Positions 43,991-52,614 of a DNA stretch of 64,000 bases are shown piece after piece. The notes under the pieces are model-generated. The model saw nothing but the letters and a program-made list of their open reading frames with translations. It made no database searches and was not told the origin of the DNA. A program made the translations under genes and the position numbers. This stretch comes from Achromobacter pestifer (GTDB lineage: Bacteria; Pseudomonadota; Gammaproteobacteria; Burkholderiales; Burkholderiaceae_B): contig NZ_CP053985.1 of NCBI RefSeq assembly GCF_013267355.1, positions 6,448,001 through 6,512,000 of the forward strand, in the 5' to 3' direction. Within the stretch, counting starts at the first letter, position 1. The number at the start of each line of letters is the position of its first letter.

Positions 43991-44476
43991 ATGTCGCCCA
44001 AATTCATCGCTTTCGCCGCCCTGTTCGCCTGCGCCGGCGCCGCCAACGCCGCCGTGCTCAACGAAAGCAATCTGTCCATGGCCGACGCTCAGAAGCTGGC
44101 CGCGGACACCGTCGCCGCCTGCCAGGCCAAGGGCTACAACGTGAGCGCCTCGGTGGTGGACCGCGCCGGCCTGCTCAAGGCTTTCGCCCGCGCCGACAAT
44201 GCCGGCCCGCACACCGTCGAAGCCAGCCGCGCCAAGGCTTACACCGCCGCATCGGCCAAGACCCCGACGCTGACGATGCTGGAAAACGTCCAGAAGAACC
44301 CGGCCGCGGCCACCTTGACCGACATTCCGGGCTTCCTGGTGCTGGGCGGCGGCGTCCCCGTCAAGGCCGGCTCGGCCGTGATCGGCGCCATCGGCGTGGC
44401 AGGCGCCCCCGGCGGCAACCTCGACGCGCAATGCGCCGACACCGCCCTGCAAGAGAACGCCGCGCTGTTCAAGTAA
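43991..44476 (+). CDS. Secreted HbpS/GlcG-family haem-binding-type protein
   Basis: 161 residues with a Sec signal peptide ending ANAAV, then the GlcG/HbpS domain: LSMADAQKLAADTVAACQAK, VSASVVDRAGLLKAFARADN, SRAKAYTAASAKTP, and the C-terminal GAIGVAGAPGGNLDAQCADT. HbpS of Streptomyces binds haem and controls its sensor kinase SenS. Here an HbpS-like gene directly follows a kinase and a response regulator and shares their promoter palindrome. An AAAGGA lies 7 nt before the start. Haem binding and interaction with the kinase are inferred. Confidence 0.88.
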   Translation: MSPKFIAFAALFACAGAANAAVLNESNLSMADAQKLAADTVAACQAKGYNVSASVVDRAGLLKAFARADNAGPHTVEASRAKAYTAASAKTPTLTMLENVQKNPAAATLTDIPGFLVLGGGVPVKAGSAVIGAIGVAGAPGGNLDAQCADTALQENAALFK

Positions 44477-44541
44477 ACCGCTGCTGGCCGGCTCGCGGCG
44501 CGTTTGCCGCGCCGGCGGCATCGCGGTAGGCTTGGGGCGCC

Positions 44542-45915
44542 ATGCCCCAGCCGCCCTCTATCTCCCTGCTCGACGCCATCCTGCGCCGCACCGCCCGGCG
44601 CTATCGCGTGCCGGCCATGTCACGCATACCCGCCGAGGGCGCCTCGCCCGCGACCGCGCTGGCCATCGCCATCGAACAGGCGCGCCAGTCGCTCGCAACC
44701 AACGCCACGCCGCCGCCAGCGATCAAGCAGGCCTTTCTCGACGCCCTGTCGCGCCTGATCCGCGACGCCATGCGCGAGTCCGACGGCGATCCCGTGTTCC
44801 AGGCCATGCTGCTGCGGCACCGCCTGCCGCTCGTGCGCGAGTATGCCTCCCTGGCCGCGCGCGCTGCCCAGGACCGCCGCGAGATCATCGCCGCCGCCAA
44901 CGCCATCGCCCATCCCGCCAAGGTCGAACGCATGCCGGCAGGTCCGGCGCGCGACGCCATGGCCGCCTTGCAAGCGGCGGCGGCGTCGGAGTCATGGGCG
45001 GCGCTGCCCGCAGCCGCGCATCGTCTTCTGAGTCTGCCCGCCGACGCACAGCCGGCTGCCCTCGCCCTCGACCGGCTGCTTGCCAGTCCTGCGCTGGAGC
45101 ATCTGCAACGGCTGGACGTCCTGGCCTGCGACAGTGAGGTGCGCCGCTACCGCGCCTTGTGGGAACGGCAAGGCCCGCGACCGGGCAGCGCCACCGCCCT
45201 CGCCGAGGGCAACGCATCGCGGCTGCGCGGCGACGCCGTCGAGGCGCAGGCCCTGCATGCGCTCCAAGCCCTGGCCAGCCGTCTCAATGACGCGGATGGC
45301 GGCAAGGCCTACCAGGCCGTGTCCTCCATGCGCGTGCCGTCATCGATGCCCGCCAACGCCGAACGCGCCAAGACCGAATGGGATGCCGCGCTGCTGCGCC
45401 GCGCCCACTCCGATGGCGCGCCGCCGGCCTGGGATCCGTGCCTGCTGCTCGAAGCCAAGGCCTCGGCCGACGCGGCCGCCACCGACTTCCCGCGCCTGTT
45501 GCGCGGGCTGCGCCTCCTGGCGCAGGCCGATCCTCGGACCGACTACGCCTTCAGCACGCGCCAGGGCCTGTTCCCCCTGCGCGGCGCAGCCCTGTGCACG
45601 CTGCCTGCCGAAGGCCCGCAGCTCGACAGCACCGTGCTGTATTGCTGTGACGGTCCGGCCGACGCGATCCCGCGCCTGCTCAGCGCCGCCAGCCGCATGC
45701 AGCTGCTGTCGGCGCCGTCCAGCCTGGAATATGCGGGCCGCCTGGCGCAGGGCCCGGACGCGGCCCCGGAAACCTTGGAGCCAGTCTGGCAGCAGCTGCT
45801 GCAATCGGAACAATGGAGCGGCGTGCTGCAGCAGTACCCGACGCTATGCCAGGCGCGCGAACTGATGGCGCACCCGGATGACCTGATGGCCGCGATCGAA
45901 AGCGCCGCGGCCTGA
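44542..45915 (+). CDS. Conserved-type protein of unknown function with possible PD-(D/E)xK motif
   Basis: 457 residues, cytoplasmic, mostly alpha-helical and Ala-rich; I do not recognise the family. Residues 230-306 contain GDAVEAQALHAL (Glu234), TEWDAALL (Asp281) and DPCLLLEAKAS (Glu304-Ala-Lys306), which is the spacing and pattern of a PD-(D/E)xK nuclease core. That is a motif reading only. It starts 65 nt after the HbpS-like gene and is convergent with the rhodanese-fusion gene. Similar proteins may carry unrelated database names. Confidence 0.7.
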   Translation: MPQPPSISLLDAILRRTARRYRVPAMSRIPAEGASPATALAIAIEQARQSLATNATPPPAIKQAFLDALSRLIRDAMRESDGDPVFQAMLLRHRLPLVREYASLAARAAQDRREIIAAANAIAHPAKVERMPAGPARDAMAALQAAAASESWAALPAAAHRLLSLPADAQPAALALDRLLASPALEHLQRLDVLACDSEVRRYRALWERQGPRPGSATALAEGNASRLRGDAVEAQALHALQALASRLNDADGGKAYQAVSSMRVPSSMPANAERAKTEWDAALLRRAHSDGAPPAWDPCLLLEAKASADAAATDFPRLLRGLRLLAQADPRTDYAFSTRQGLFPLRGAALCTLPAEGPQLDSTVLYCCDGPADAIPRLLSAASRMQLLSAPSSLEYAGRLAQGPDAAPETLEPVWQQLLQSEQWSGVLQQYPTLCQARELMAHPDDLMAAIESAAA

Positions 45916-45940
45916 GGCCTGCGCGCGCTGGCCGATCAGG

Positions 45941-48145
45941 TCATTCCCGCTCGATCAGCCGGAAATCCCGGCTGCCTTCGCGCTCCAGCTGCGCCACCAG
46001 ACCCAGCTCCCAATCCAGATAGTCCCGGAAGCCCTGATCCCGCGCAGCCAGATCGTCGAACAGATAAGGACTGATGCTCTGGTCATCGTCTCCGGTCAGC
46101 ACGCCTTGCGCGCCACGGGCCAGTTCCAGGCCCTGTTCCTTCCAGGCGCGCGTGCCGCCCAGCAGGTAGTGCACCGGCCGCTGAATGCGCCACGCCAGCT
46201 CGGCCGCCACGATGCTTGCCAGCACGCCATCGGCGGAGGTCAGCACGATGGTCCGGTCGCGGTCCTCGGGCAGGAACTCGGCCAGACGATCGGGCGCGCT
46301 GTAGCGGGAGCGCGGCACGTGACCGCGCTCGTATGCAAGCCTTGAATCCACGTCGAACAGCACGGCCTCGCCGCGGTCCAGCGCGATCCGCAACGCATCC
46401 GGCCGCAGCCCGGGCGCATCGGGACGGTGCCGCAGCACGCGCCGCGGCTCAGGCCCGCTCTGCAACGCGGCCGATGCCGCGGGTTGGTACAGATAGACCT
46501 CCACCGCGCCCAGCTGGGCCAGCCAGGCGCCGGTGGTCAAGGCGCGCACGCCGTCCCAATCCGCCAGCACCACGCGGGCGCGGCGCGTGGCCAGGTACTC
46601 GTCCGTGGCCTGCACCAGTTGGCCGCCGGGCGCCCAGCGCCAGCCCTCCAGATGGCCAGCCTCGTATTCCTCACGGGTGCGCACGTCGAACTTGTAGAGC
46701 GTGCGCACGCCCTGTTCCGCCTCGAATGCCTGCAAGGTGGCGGTATCGATGTGCGCGATGCCTGCGCGGCGCGCGACCTCGGCCGCCTGCTGGCGAGCCG
46801 CGGCCAGCGCCTGGCCGTCCGGCTCGGGCAGCGCGGCATGCCGGCCATAGGCCAGTTCGCGGCCCGACAGCAGCCACTCCATGGTGCCGTTGCGCAGCGA
46901 CGCCACGCGATTGGGTATGCCGGCGTCGATCAGCGTCTGCGCGCCGACGATGCTGCGCGTGCGCCCCGCACAGTTCACCACCACAAAGGTCCCTGGATCC
47001 GGCGCCAGCTCGCGGATGCGATAGACCAGTTCCGCCCCGGGCAGGCTGTGCGCGAAGGGCAGCGTGAAGTTATGGAATTCCTCGGGCGTGCGGCTGTCCA
47101 CCACCACGATGTCGTCGCCGCGCGCCACGCGCGCATCGAGTTCGTCCACGTCTATCCACGGCGTGCGCTTCTCGTGTTCGATGACTTCGCCGAAGGCCTT
47201 GCTGGGCACATTGGTGCCGGAGAACAGCTCCCGCCCTTCCCGCTCCCACGCGTCCGTTCCGCCCGCCAGCACCGAAATATTGGTCCAGCCCAGGCGCGCC
47301 AGCTTGGCCGCGGCCTGGTGCGCCAGCGTCTCATCGTCATCGACCAGCACGATGCGCGCACCGCGGCGCGGCGCCAGCCTGTCGATCAGCAGCTCCAGGC
47401 GCCACAAGGGCGCGGGCGCGGCATGCAGCAGATGGCGGCGCGCATGACGGCCGGCCTCGCGTACGTCCAGCAAGGCGATCTCGCCCCCGCCGCGCAGTTC
47501 GTCCTGCAGGGCGGAGGCGGAGATGCGCGCATGGTAGATCGCGGCAGGCGGCGAGAATGTGCGGTAGGTACCGCCCGCGGTGCTCTCGAACACCACGCGG
47601 CCATGCAGGCGGTCCAGCGCCAGCCCATAGAAATGCAGATGCGCGCCGGGCTCGTCGTCCACCAGTTCGATGGTGTGCACGTCCGCCGGTCCCAGCACGA
47701 TGGAGCTGCCCGGCTGCACCTCCACGCGCTTGACGTGGGTCAGCACGTCGCGCAGGGGATCGGCGCTGCGTTCGCGCGCATAGACCTCGTTGCGCTCATT
47801 GCCTTGCACGCCGGCGATGATGGCCCAGGTGGTGTGGTCATGCGGCGGCTGGGCCTTGCCCGGCGCTCCCAGCGACAGGTACAAGGCGTGGCCGCCGTCC
47901 AGGTCCTCGGCCAGCCGGTAGATGGCGGTCGGCCGGCCCGGGACCACCGCGAACGCTTCCGCCGGAAACAGCTCGCGGCGCCGTCCCAGCGCTTCCAGCA
48001 GGGTTGCCACTTCGGCCAATTGTCCGGGCGTGGCGCTGGCTGCGTCGGGCGCCAGCCGCCGCGCCTGGGCAATGAATTCGCGCACCGCCTCTGCGCGTTG
48101 GTCGTGGATGTTCTCGGCCGCTGACGTCGGTACAGATGTGCTCAT
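45941..48145 (-). CDS. Cysteine-dioxygenase-like cupin fused to four rhodanese domains
   Basis: 734 residues. Residues about 60-185 are a cupin of the cysteine dioxygenase type with the iron-ligand pattern PPHDHTTW (His102, His104) and ADVHTIEL (His157). Four rhodanese domains follow, about 208-310, 328-430, 465-560 and 585-700. Only the second has a catalytic Cys loop, NCAGRTRS (Cys392). The others read DDDETL, DWDGVR and SADGVL at that place and are inactive as sulfurtransferases. The protein could oxidise a thiol, such as cysteine or a persulfide, and move sulfur. It follows a CysB-type regulator gene and a cysteine-related importer and lyase locus on the same strand. Confidence 0.87.
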   Translation of the reverse strand: MSTSVPTSAAENIHDQRAEAVREFIAQARRLAPDAASATPGQLAEVATLLEALGRRRELFPAEAFAVVPGRPTAIYRLAEDLDGGHALYLSLGAPGKAQPPHDHTTWAIIAGVQGNERNEVYARERSADPLRDVLTHVKRVEVQPGSSIVLGPADVHTIELVDDEPGAHLHFYGLALDRLHGRVVFESTAGGTYRTFSPPAAIYHARISASALQDELRGGGEIALLDVREAGRHARRHLLHAAPAPLWRLELLIDRLAPRRGARIVLVDDDETLAHQAAAKLARLGWTNISVLAGGTDAWEREGRELFSGTNVPSKAFGEVIEHEKRTPWIDVDELDARVARGDDIVVVDSRTPEEFHNFTLPFAHSLPGAELVYRIRELAPDPGTFVVVNCAGRTRSIVGAQTLIDAGIPNRVASLRNGTMEWLLSGRELAYGRHAALPEPDGQALAAARQQAAEVARRAGIAHIDTATLQAFEAEQGVRTLYKFDVRTREEYEAGHLEGWRWAPGGQLVQATDEYLATRRARVVLADWDGVRALTTGAWLAQLGAVEVYLYQPAASAALQSGPEPRRVLRHRPDAPGLRPDALRIALDRGEAVLFDVDSRLAYERGHVPRSRYSAPDRLAEFLPEDRDRTIVLTSADGVLASIVAAELAWRIQRPVHYLLGGTRAWKEQGLELARGAQGVLTGDDDQSISPYLFDDLAARDQGFRDYLDWELGLVAQLEREGSRDFRLIERE

Positions 48146-48263
48146 GGGATGACCCTGGATTCCGTGTCGAAGAAAAGGTCAGCCTACGTGCGCTGCGCCG
48201 CGACGGGAACGAAGCGATGCAACTAACGATATGCGCAGGACGACGGCCAGTCCGCCGCCTGGC

Positions 48264-49193
48264 TCAGCCTTCGCCCTTGAGCTCGCGTTCGACGATCTCG
48301 CGCGTCAAGGTCGGCACAAACATCTCGACGAAATGGAAGGCGTAGCCGCGCAGCCATGCGCCGCGCCGTATCGCCAGCCGCGTCAGGTTGATCTCGAACA
48401 GATGGCGGGCGTCGATGGCGCACAGGCGCGTGTCGCGTTCGGCATCCCAGGCCACCGAGGCCACGATGCCCAGGCCCAGCCCTAGCTCCACATAGGTCTT
48501 GATCACGTCCGCGTCCATCGCCGTCATGACGATGTCGGGCGTGATGCCGGCCCGCGCGAACGCCTCGTCGATATGCGCCCGGCCCGTGTAGCCGCGCCCA
48601 TAGGTGATGATGGGATGGCGCGACAGCTGCGACAGCGTCACGCCATCCTGCTGCCGTTCCAGCGGATGGCCGCGAGGCACGATGATGCTGTGGCTCCAGC
48701 GGTAGCACGGCAGGTTGACTAGCCCTGGATAGTCGGCCACCGCTTCCGTCGCCACGCCGATGTCGGCCTCGCCTTCCAGCAGCATCTCCGATACCTGCTT
48801 GGGCGAACCCTGATGCAGGTGCAGCACCACGTCAGGATAGCGCTCGCGGAATTCCTTGATGACAGGCGGCAAGGCGTAGCGCGCCTGCGAATGGGTCGCC
48901 GCGATGGAGAGCACCCCGGTCCGGCTGTCCGCGTATTCCGCGCCCGCGTGACGGATATTGTCGGCGCATTGCAGGATCTGCTCGACCAGCGGCAGGATCA
49001 GTTCACCGGGCGGGGTCAGTCCAATGAGCCGCTTGCCCGAGCGCACGAAGATGTCGACGCCCACCTCTTCCTCGAGCTCGCGGATCTGCCGGCTGACGCC
49101 GGGCTGGGACGTATGCAGGCTCTCGGACACGTCGGTCAGGTTGAAGTCCTGGCGCACGGCCTCGCGCACGGAGCGCAATTGCTGAAAGTTCAT
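48264..49193 (-). CDS. CysB/Cbl-type LysR regulator
   Basis: 309 residues. The N-terminus MNFQQLRSVREAVRQDFNLT then LHTSQPGVSRQIRELEEEVG is the hallmark of the CysB/Cbl branch. The C-terminal domain has SIAATHSQARYALPPVIKEF and CYRWSHSIIVPRGHPL, also CysB-like; CysB senses N-acetylserine and sulfate. It is 8 nt after the VOC gene and 118 bp upstream of the cupin-rhodanese gene. It probably controls this sulfur locus and perhaps sulfur assimilation generally. Confidence 0.88.
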   Translation of the reverse strand: MNFQQLRSVREAVRQDFNLTDVSESLHTSQPGVSRQIRELEEEVGVDIFVRSGKRLIGLTPPGELILPLVEQILQCADNIRHAGAEYADSRTGVLSIAATHSQARYALPPVIKEFRERYPDVVLHLHQGSPKQVSEMLLEGEADIGVATEAVADYPGLVNLPCYRWSHSIIVPRGHPLERQQDGVTLSQLSRHPIITYGRGYTGRAHIDEAFARAGITPDIVMTAMDADVIKTYVELGLGLGIVASVAWDAERDTRLCAIDARHLFEINLTRLAIRRGAWLRGYAFHFVEMFVPTLTREIVERELKGEG

Positions 49194-49201
49194 CGCGCGC
49201 C

Positions 49202-49552
49202 TCAGCCCAGGAAAGCCAGCTGATTGCCGGAGGGGTCTTTCACATACATCACGCGCGCCTCGGCGTCGGGCAAGGAGCAGACCGGATGGTGTCCTGCCAG
49301 GCGCAGACGCGCCAGGATCTCGTCGTAGGCGCCGGTTCTGAGGGCGAGGTAATCGGGCTTCACTTCCCGGCTGACTTCCTCCACGGGAGACAGCGACAAG
49401 GTCGCCTCGCCCAGCGCGAACAGCAAGCGCTGGCCGCCGGCGCCGGCCATTTCGTCCAGGCCGATGATGTTGCTATAGAACTCGCGTACCGTTTCCTGCC
49501 GTTGCGCAAGAAAAGGAAGCTGTACCGATCCGATGGAAAGAATAGTAGACAT
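49202..49552 (-). CDS. Small VOC-superfamily protein
   Basis: 116 residues, one glyoxalase/VOC module: QLPFLAQRQETVREFYSNII at the start, ATLSLSP in the middle and VMYVKDPSGNQLAFLG at the end. The metal-binding residues are poorly preserved (Gln and Leu where His or Glu are usual), so it may be a binding protein. It is cotranscribed with the CysB-type regulator (8-nt gap). Confidence 0.8.
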   Translation of the reverse strand: MSTILSIGSVQLPFLAQRQETVREFYSNIIGLDEMAGAGGQRLLFALGEATLSLSPVEEVSREVKPDYLALRTGAYDEILARLRLAGHHPVCSLPDAEARVMYVKDPSGNQLAFLG

Positions 49553-49674
49553 GCCCTGCCGCCAATCATGGAACAGGGCAAATTCTAGTGGTCGCGGGTA
49601 CTGACGGACAAAGAGGTATACGTTGCTTCTACATAGCCCGAAACCCTAAAGAAAATCACTCATTTGCATATGCA

Positions 49675-50889
49675 TCAAGCGCTGCGCCGCAGGGCCTGGC
49701 GCGTGGCCTCGAACGCGCGGCCCAGGTCGGCCACCAGATCCAGTGGGCTCTCCAGCCCGATGTGCAGGCGCACCACCGATTGGGTTTGCCGGCCCTCCCG
49801 CCAATGGCTGTGCTCGGCCAGGCGCTCGGGCGCGGCCTCCAGCGCCAGGCTTTCGTAGCCGCCCCAGGACGCGCCGATCGAAAAATAGCGCAAGACATCG
49901 ATGAAGCGCGCAGCGGCCGCGGCATCGGGATGCCGGAACGCGAACGACACCAGGCCGCTGGCGCCGCTGAAATCCCGCCTCCACAGGGCATGGCCCGGAT
50001 CCTGTTCCAGCGCGGGGTAATAGACTCTGGCGACGTCCTCGTGCCGCGCCAGGTACTCGGCCACGGCCAGCGCGTTTTCATGGTGGCGCGCCAGCCGCAC
50101 ATCCAGCGTGCGCAGGCCGCGCAAGGTCAGGTAGGCGTCGTCCGCGCCCACCGACAGGCCCAGGGCGTCGTGGGTCGCGCCCAGTCGCCTGGCCAACTCG
50201 GGACTGTCCACGGTGACCACGCCCATCATCACGTCGGAATGCCCTGCCAGATACTTGGTCGCCGCCTGGATGGAAATGTGCGCCCCCAGCGCCAGCGGCT
50301 GATAGTACAGGCCGCCGCTCCACGTATTGTCCGCCGCCACCAGCACGCCATGCCGCCGCGCCACCGCGGCAAGCGCCGGCAGGTCTTGCACTTCGTACAG
50401 CAGCGAGCTGGGCGATTCCAGGTACAGCAGGCGCGTGTTCGGGCGGATCAGCGGCTCCAGGTCGTCGCGCGCGGCGGAAAAATACTCCACCTCGATCCCA
50501 TAGCGCTGCAACAGCGCGCGGTCCACCTTGCGCACCGGCGAATAGACGCTGTCGGCCACCAAGGCGTGCTCGCCCGGTGCCAGGGTCGCCAGCAGCACCA
50601 GCACGATGGCCGACAGCCCAGAAGGCGCCAACAGGGTGCGATGGCCGCCTTCCAGCAACGCCACCGCCTCTTCCAGCGCCTGATGGGTGTCCAGACCATG
50701 GCGCCCGTAGGTCGCCACGCGTTCGCCGGCCGCGCGCTGCCGGCCCAGGGCCGCCTGTGCGGCGGTATCGGCAAAGCGCACAGTGCTAGTGCGCACCACC
50801 GGCACATTCACCGGCCCGGCACCCTGCTTGAGGTCGGGCGCGCCGGCATGCACCAGCCGGGTCTGGATGCGGGCACTGGCCAGGCTCAT
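49675..50889 (-). CDS. metC: MetC-like PLP-dependent cystathionine beta-lyase
   Basis: 404 residues from ATG 50889, preceded by GAGGT; an upstream ATG at 50955 overlaps the ATPase stop (ATGA) and is an alternative adding 22 residues. The Cys/Met-metabolism PLP fold is complete: YGRHGLDTHQALEEAVALLE, VAADNTWSGG (PLP Asp) and the Schiff-base Lys in QAATKYLAGHSDVMMG (Lys212), as in cystathionine beta-lyases. It cleaves C-S bonds of cystathionine, cystine or similar, giving a thiol, pyruvate and ammonia. Being last in an ABC importer operon, it probably acts on the imported sulfur compound. Confidence 0.88.
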   Translation of the reverse strand: MSLASARIQTRLVHAGAPDLKQGAGPVNVPVVRTSTVRFADTAAQAALGRQRAAGERVATYGRHGLDTHQALEEAVALLEGGHRTLLAPSGLSAIVLVLLATLAPGEHALVADSVYSPVRKVDRALLQRYGIEVEYFSAARDDLEPLIRPNTRLLYLESPSSLLYEVQDLPALAAVARRHGVLVAADNTWSGGLYYQPLALGAHISIQAATKYLAGHSDVMMGVVTVDSPELARRLGATHDALGLSVGADDAYLTLRGLRTLDVRLARHHENALAVAEYLARHEDVARVYYPALEQDPGHALWRRDFSGASGLVSFAFRHPDAAAAARFIDVLRYFSIGASWGGYESLALEAAPERLAEHSHWREGRQTQSVVRLHIGLESPLDLVADLGRAFEATRQALRRSA

Positions 50890-50951
50890 GCTCGCACCTC
50901 GGTACGAATCTGGATCAGCGATACGAAAGTCATGCACACCTCCATCAGGGT

Positions 50952-51818
50952 TCATACCGCCAGGCGCAGCGGATCGAAATTCAAATAGGTCTGTATGGGA
51001 TCGGGGTTCTTCCCCCGCAGAGGAACCGCGCCGGTCCCGCGTTGCAGGAAGGCGCGCGTGCGCTCGCTGGCCGGCGCTCCGAACAAGCGCGCCGGCGGCC
51101 CAGACTCGACAATGCGGCCGGCCTCGGTGAAATACACGATGTCGCTGACCTCTTCGGCAAAGCGCATCTCGTGGGTCACCAGCACGCAGGTCAGGCCGTC
51201 CTCCACCAGTTCGCGGATCACGCTCAGCACTTCTCCGACCATCTCGGGATCCAGCGCGGAAGTCACTTCATCGAACAGGATCAGCTCGGGCTGCAACGCC
51301 AGCGCGCGCGCGATCGCCACGCGCTGCTGCTGGCCGCCGGACAGCTCGCCGGGATAGGCGTCCTGCTTGTGCTCCATCCGCACCTGAGCCAGCAGCTCAC
51401 GCGCCCGCGCCTCGGCCTGCGCCCGCGGCACGCCGCCCACCTTGACGGGGGAGATTGTCAGGTTCTCCAGCACGCTCAGGTGCGGGAACAGGTTGTACTG
51501 CTGGAACACGAAACCCACGCGCTTGCGCAGGCTGATCAGCTCGGCTTCCGTCTTCAAGGCGTCGACGCGCACGCCGCCGACCTCGATGCGGCCGCGCTGC
51601 GGGCGCAGCAGTCCCGTAATGCAGCGCAGGATGGTGGACTTGCCCGACCCGGAGGGTCCGATGATGGACACCGCCTGCCCCTGCTGGATCTCGACGTCTA
51701 TGCCCTTGAGCACCTCCGTCTGGCCGAAGGCCAGATGCACGTCCCGCAGGCTGACCAGCGGCGGCGCAGCCGCGCCGAGGGAGGCCGCTGCGCGCGCCTC
51801 GAACTCAATGATGCTCAT
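50952..51818 (-). CDS. Sulfur/polar amino-acid ABC transporter ATP-binding protein
   Basis: 288 residues: Walker [11 protein letters not shown]-loop FQQYNLFPHLSVLEN, signature LSGGQQQR, Walker B LILFDEVTSALDPE (Val in place of the usual Pro) and switch His in VTHEMRFAEE. The C-terminal 30 residues are an extension beyond the usual GlnQ length. It overlaps the second permease gene by 14 nt. Confidence 0.92.
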   Translation of the reverse strand: MSIIEFEARAAASLGAAAPPLVSLRDVHLAFGQTEVLKGIDVEIQQGQAVSIIGPSGSGKSTILRCITGLLRPQRGRIEVGGVRVDALKTEAELISLRKRVGFVFQQYNLFPHLSVLENLTISPVKVGGVPRAQAEARARELLAQVRMEHKQDAYPGELSGGQQQRVAIARALALQPELILFDEVTSALDPEMVGEVLSVIRELVEDGLTCVLVTHEMRFAEEVSDIVYFTEAGRIVESGPPARLFGAPASERTRAFLQRGTGAVPLRGKNPDPIQTYLNFDPLRLAV

Positions 51819-52614
51819 GGCGTTTTTCCAGATACCGCGTCCAGCGCGCGATGGGGTAGCAATAGGCGAAGAAAAGCGCCAATTGCGTGAAGTAGACCAA
51901 TATGGTGAAGTCGCTGCGCGACACCGTATTGCTGGCCACCGTGGCCGCGTCGACCAGATCGTGCACGCCCACCAGCGAAGCCAGCGAGGTGCTCATGGTG
52001 ATGCTGGCGTACAGGTTCATCCATGACGGCAGCATCCGCCGCAGGCACTGCGGCAAGACGATCATGCGGAAAATCTGCGTGCGCCGGAATGCCAGCGACT
52101 GCGCGGCCTCCCATTGCGCGCTGGGGATGGACTGGATCGCACCCCGGAAGATCTCGGCCACGTTGGCGCTGGCAGGCAGGCCCAGGCCGATGACCACCTT
52201 GATCCACTCCGGAAACGGCAGGCTCCATCCGCCCAGCCGCAACTCAAAAGGAAATACGTAGGTGGTGAAGTACACCAGCACCAGGATGGGCGCATTGCGG
52301 AACAGCAACACGTAGGCGCGCGTCAGGCGGCGCAACGGCAGCGACGGCGATAGCGACAGCGCGCCCACCACCAGCCCGGCCAGCGTGCCCAGCGCCATGG
52401 CCAGCACGCTGATCTGGATGTTCATCGCCAACCCGCGCAGCAAGGCGGGCGACCAATGCCACAAGGCCTGTACCGCGGCGGGCGCGGTGCCGGTAGCCGC
52501 CCACGCCAGATTCAGCGCCGCCAGCGCCAACAACACCGCAAGCCAGGGATCGCGCAAGGCCGCCGGCAGCCGTCGGCCCGCGGCCCCTGCGTCCAGGACC
52601 AGGTCATTGGCCAT
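51805..52614 (-). CDS. ABC transporter permease of the amino-acid family (second subunit)
   Basis: 269 residues, HisM type, with VLLFRNAPILVLVYFTTYVF and the EAA loop [21 protein letters not shown] (here ANVAEIFRGAIQSIPSAQWE). An N-terminal 45-residue leader precedes the first helix. It overlaps the first permease gene by 11 nt and the ATPase gene by 14 nt. Confidence 0.9.
   Translation of the reverse strand: MANDLVLDAGAAGRRLPAALRDPWLAVLLALAALNLAWAATGTAPAAVQALWHWSPALLRGLAMNIQISVLAMALGTLAGLVVGALSLSPSLPLRRLTRAYVLLFRNAPILVLVYFTTYVFPFELRLGGWSLPFPEWIKVVIGLGLPASANVAEIFRGAIQSIPSAQWEAAQSLAFRRTQIFRMIVLPQCLRRMLPSWMNLYASITMSTSLASLVGVHDLVDAATVASNTVSRSDFTILVYFTQLALFFAYCYPIARWTRYLEKRHEHH

Noticed and set aside
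44496..44514. Hairpin CGGCGCG, TTTGC, CGCGCCG after the HbpS-like gene
   Set aside because: No T tract follows, and such stems are common by chance in this GC-rich DNA, so I do not call a terminator.
46427..48124. 565-codon open frame on + strand opposite the cupin-rhodanese gene
   Set aside because: The minus-strand frame shows cupin and rhodanese motifs throughout; the plus-strand one shows none.
49665..49674. Palindrome TGCATATGCA between the MetC-like and VOC genes
   Set aside because: Only 10 bp and not repeated; a regulatory meaning cannot be supported.
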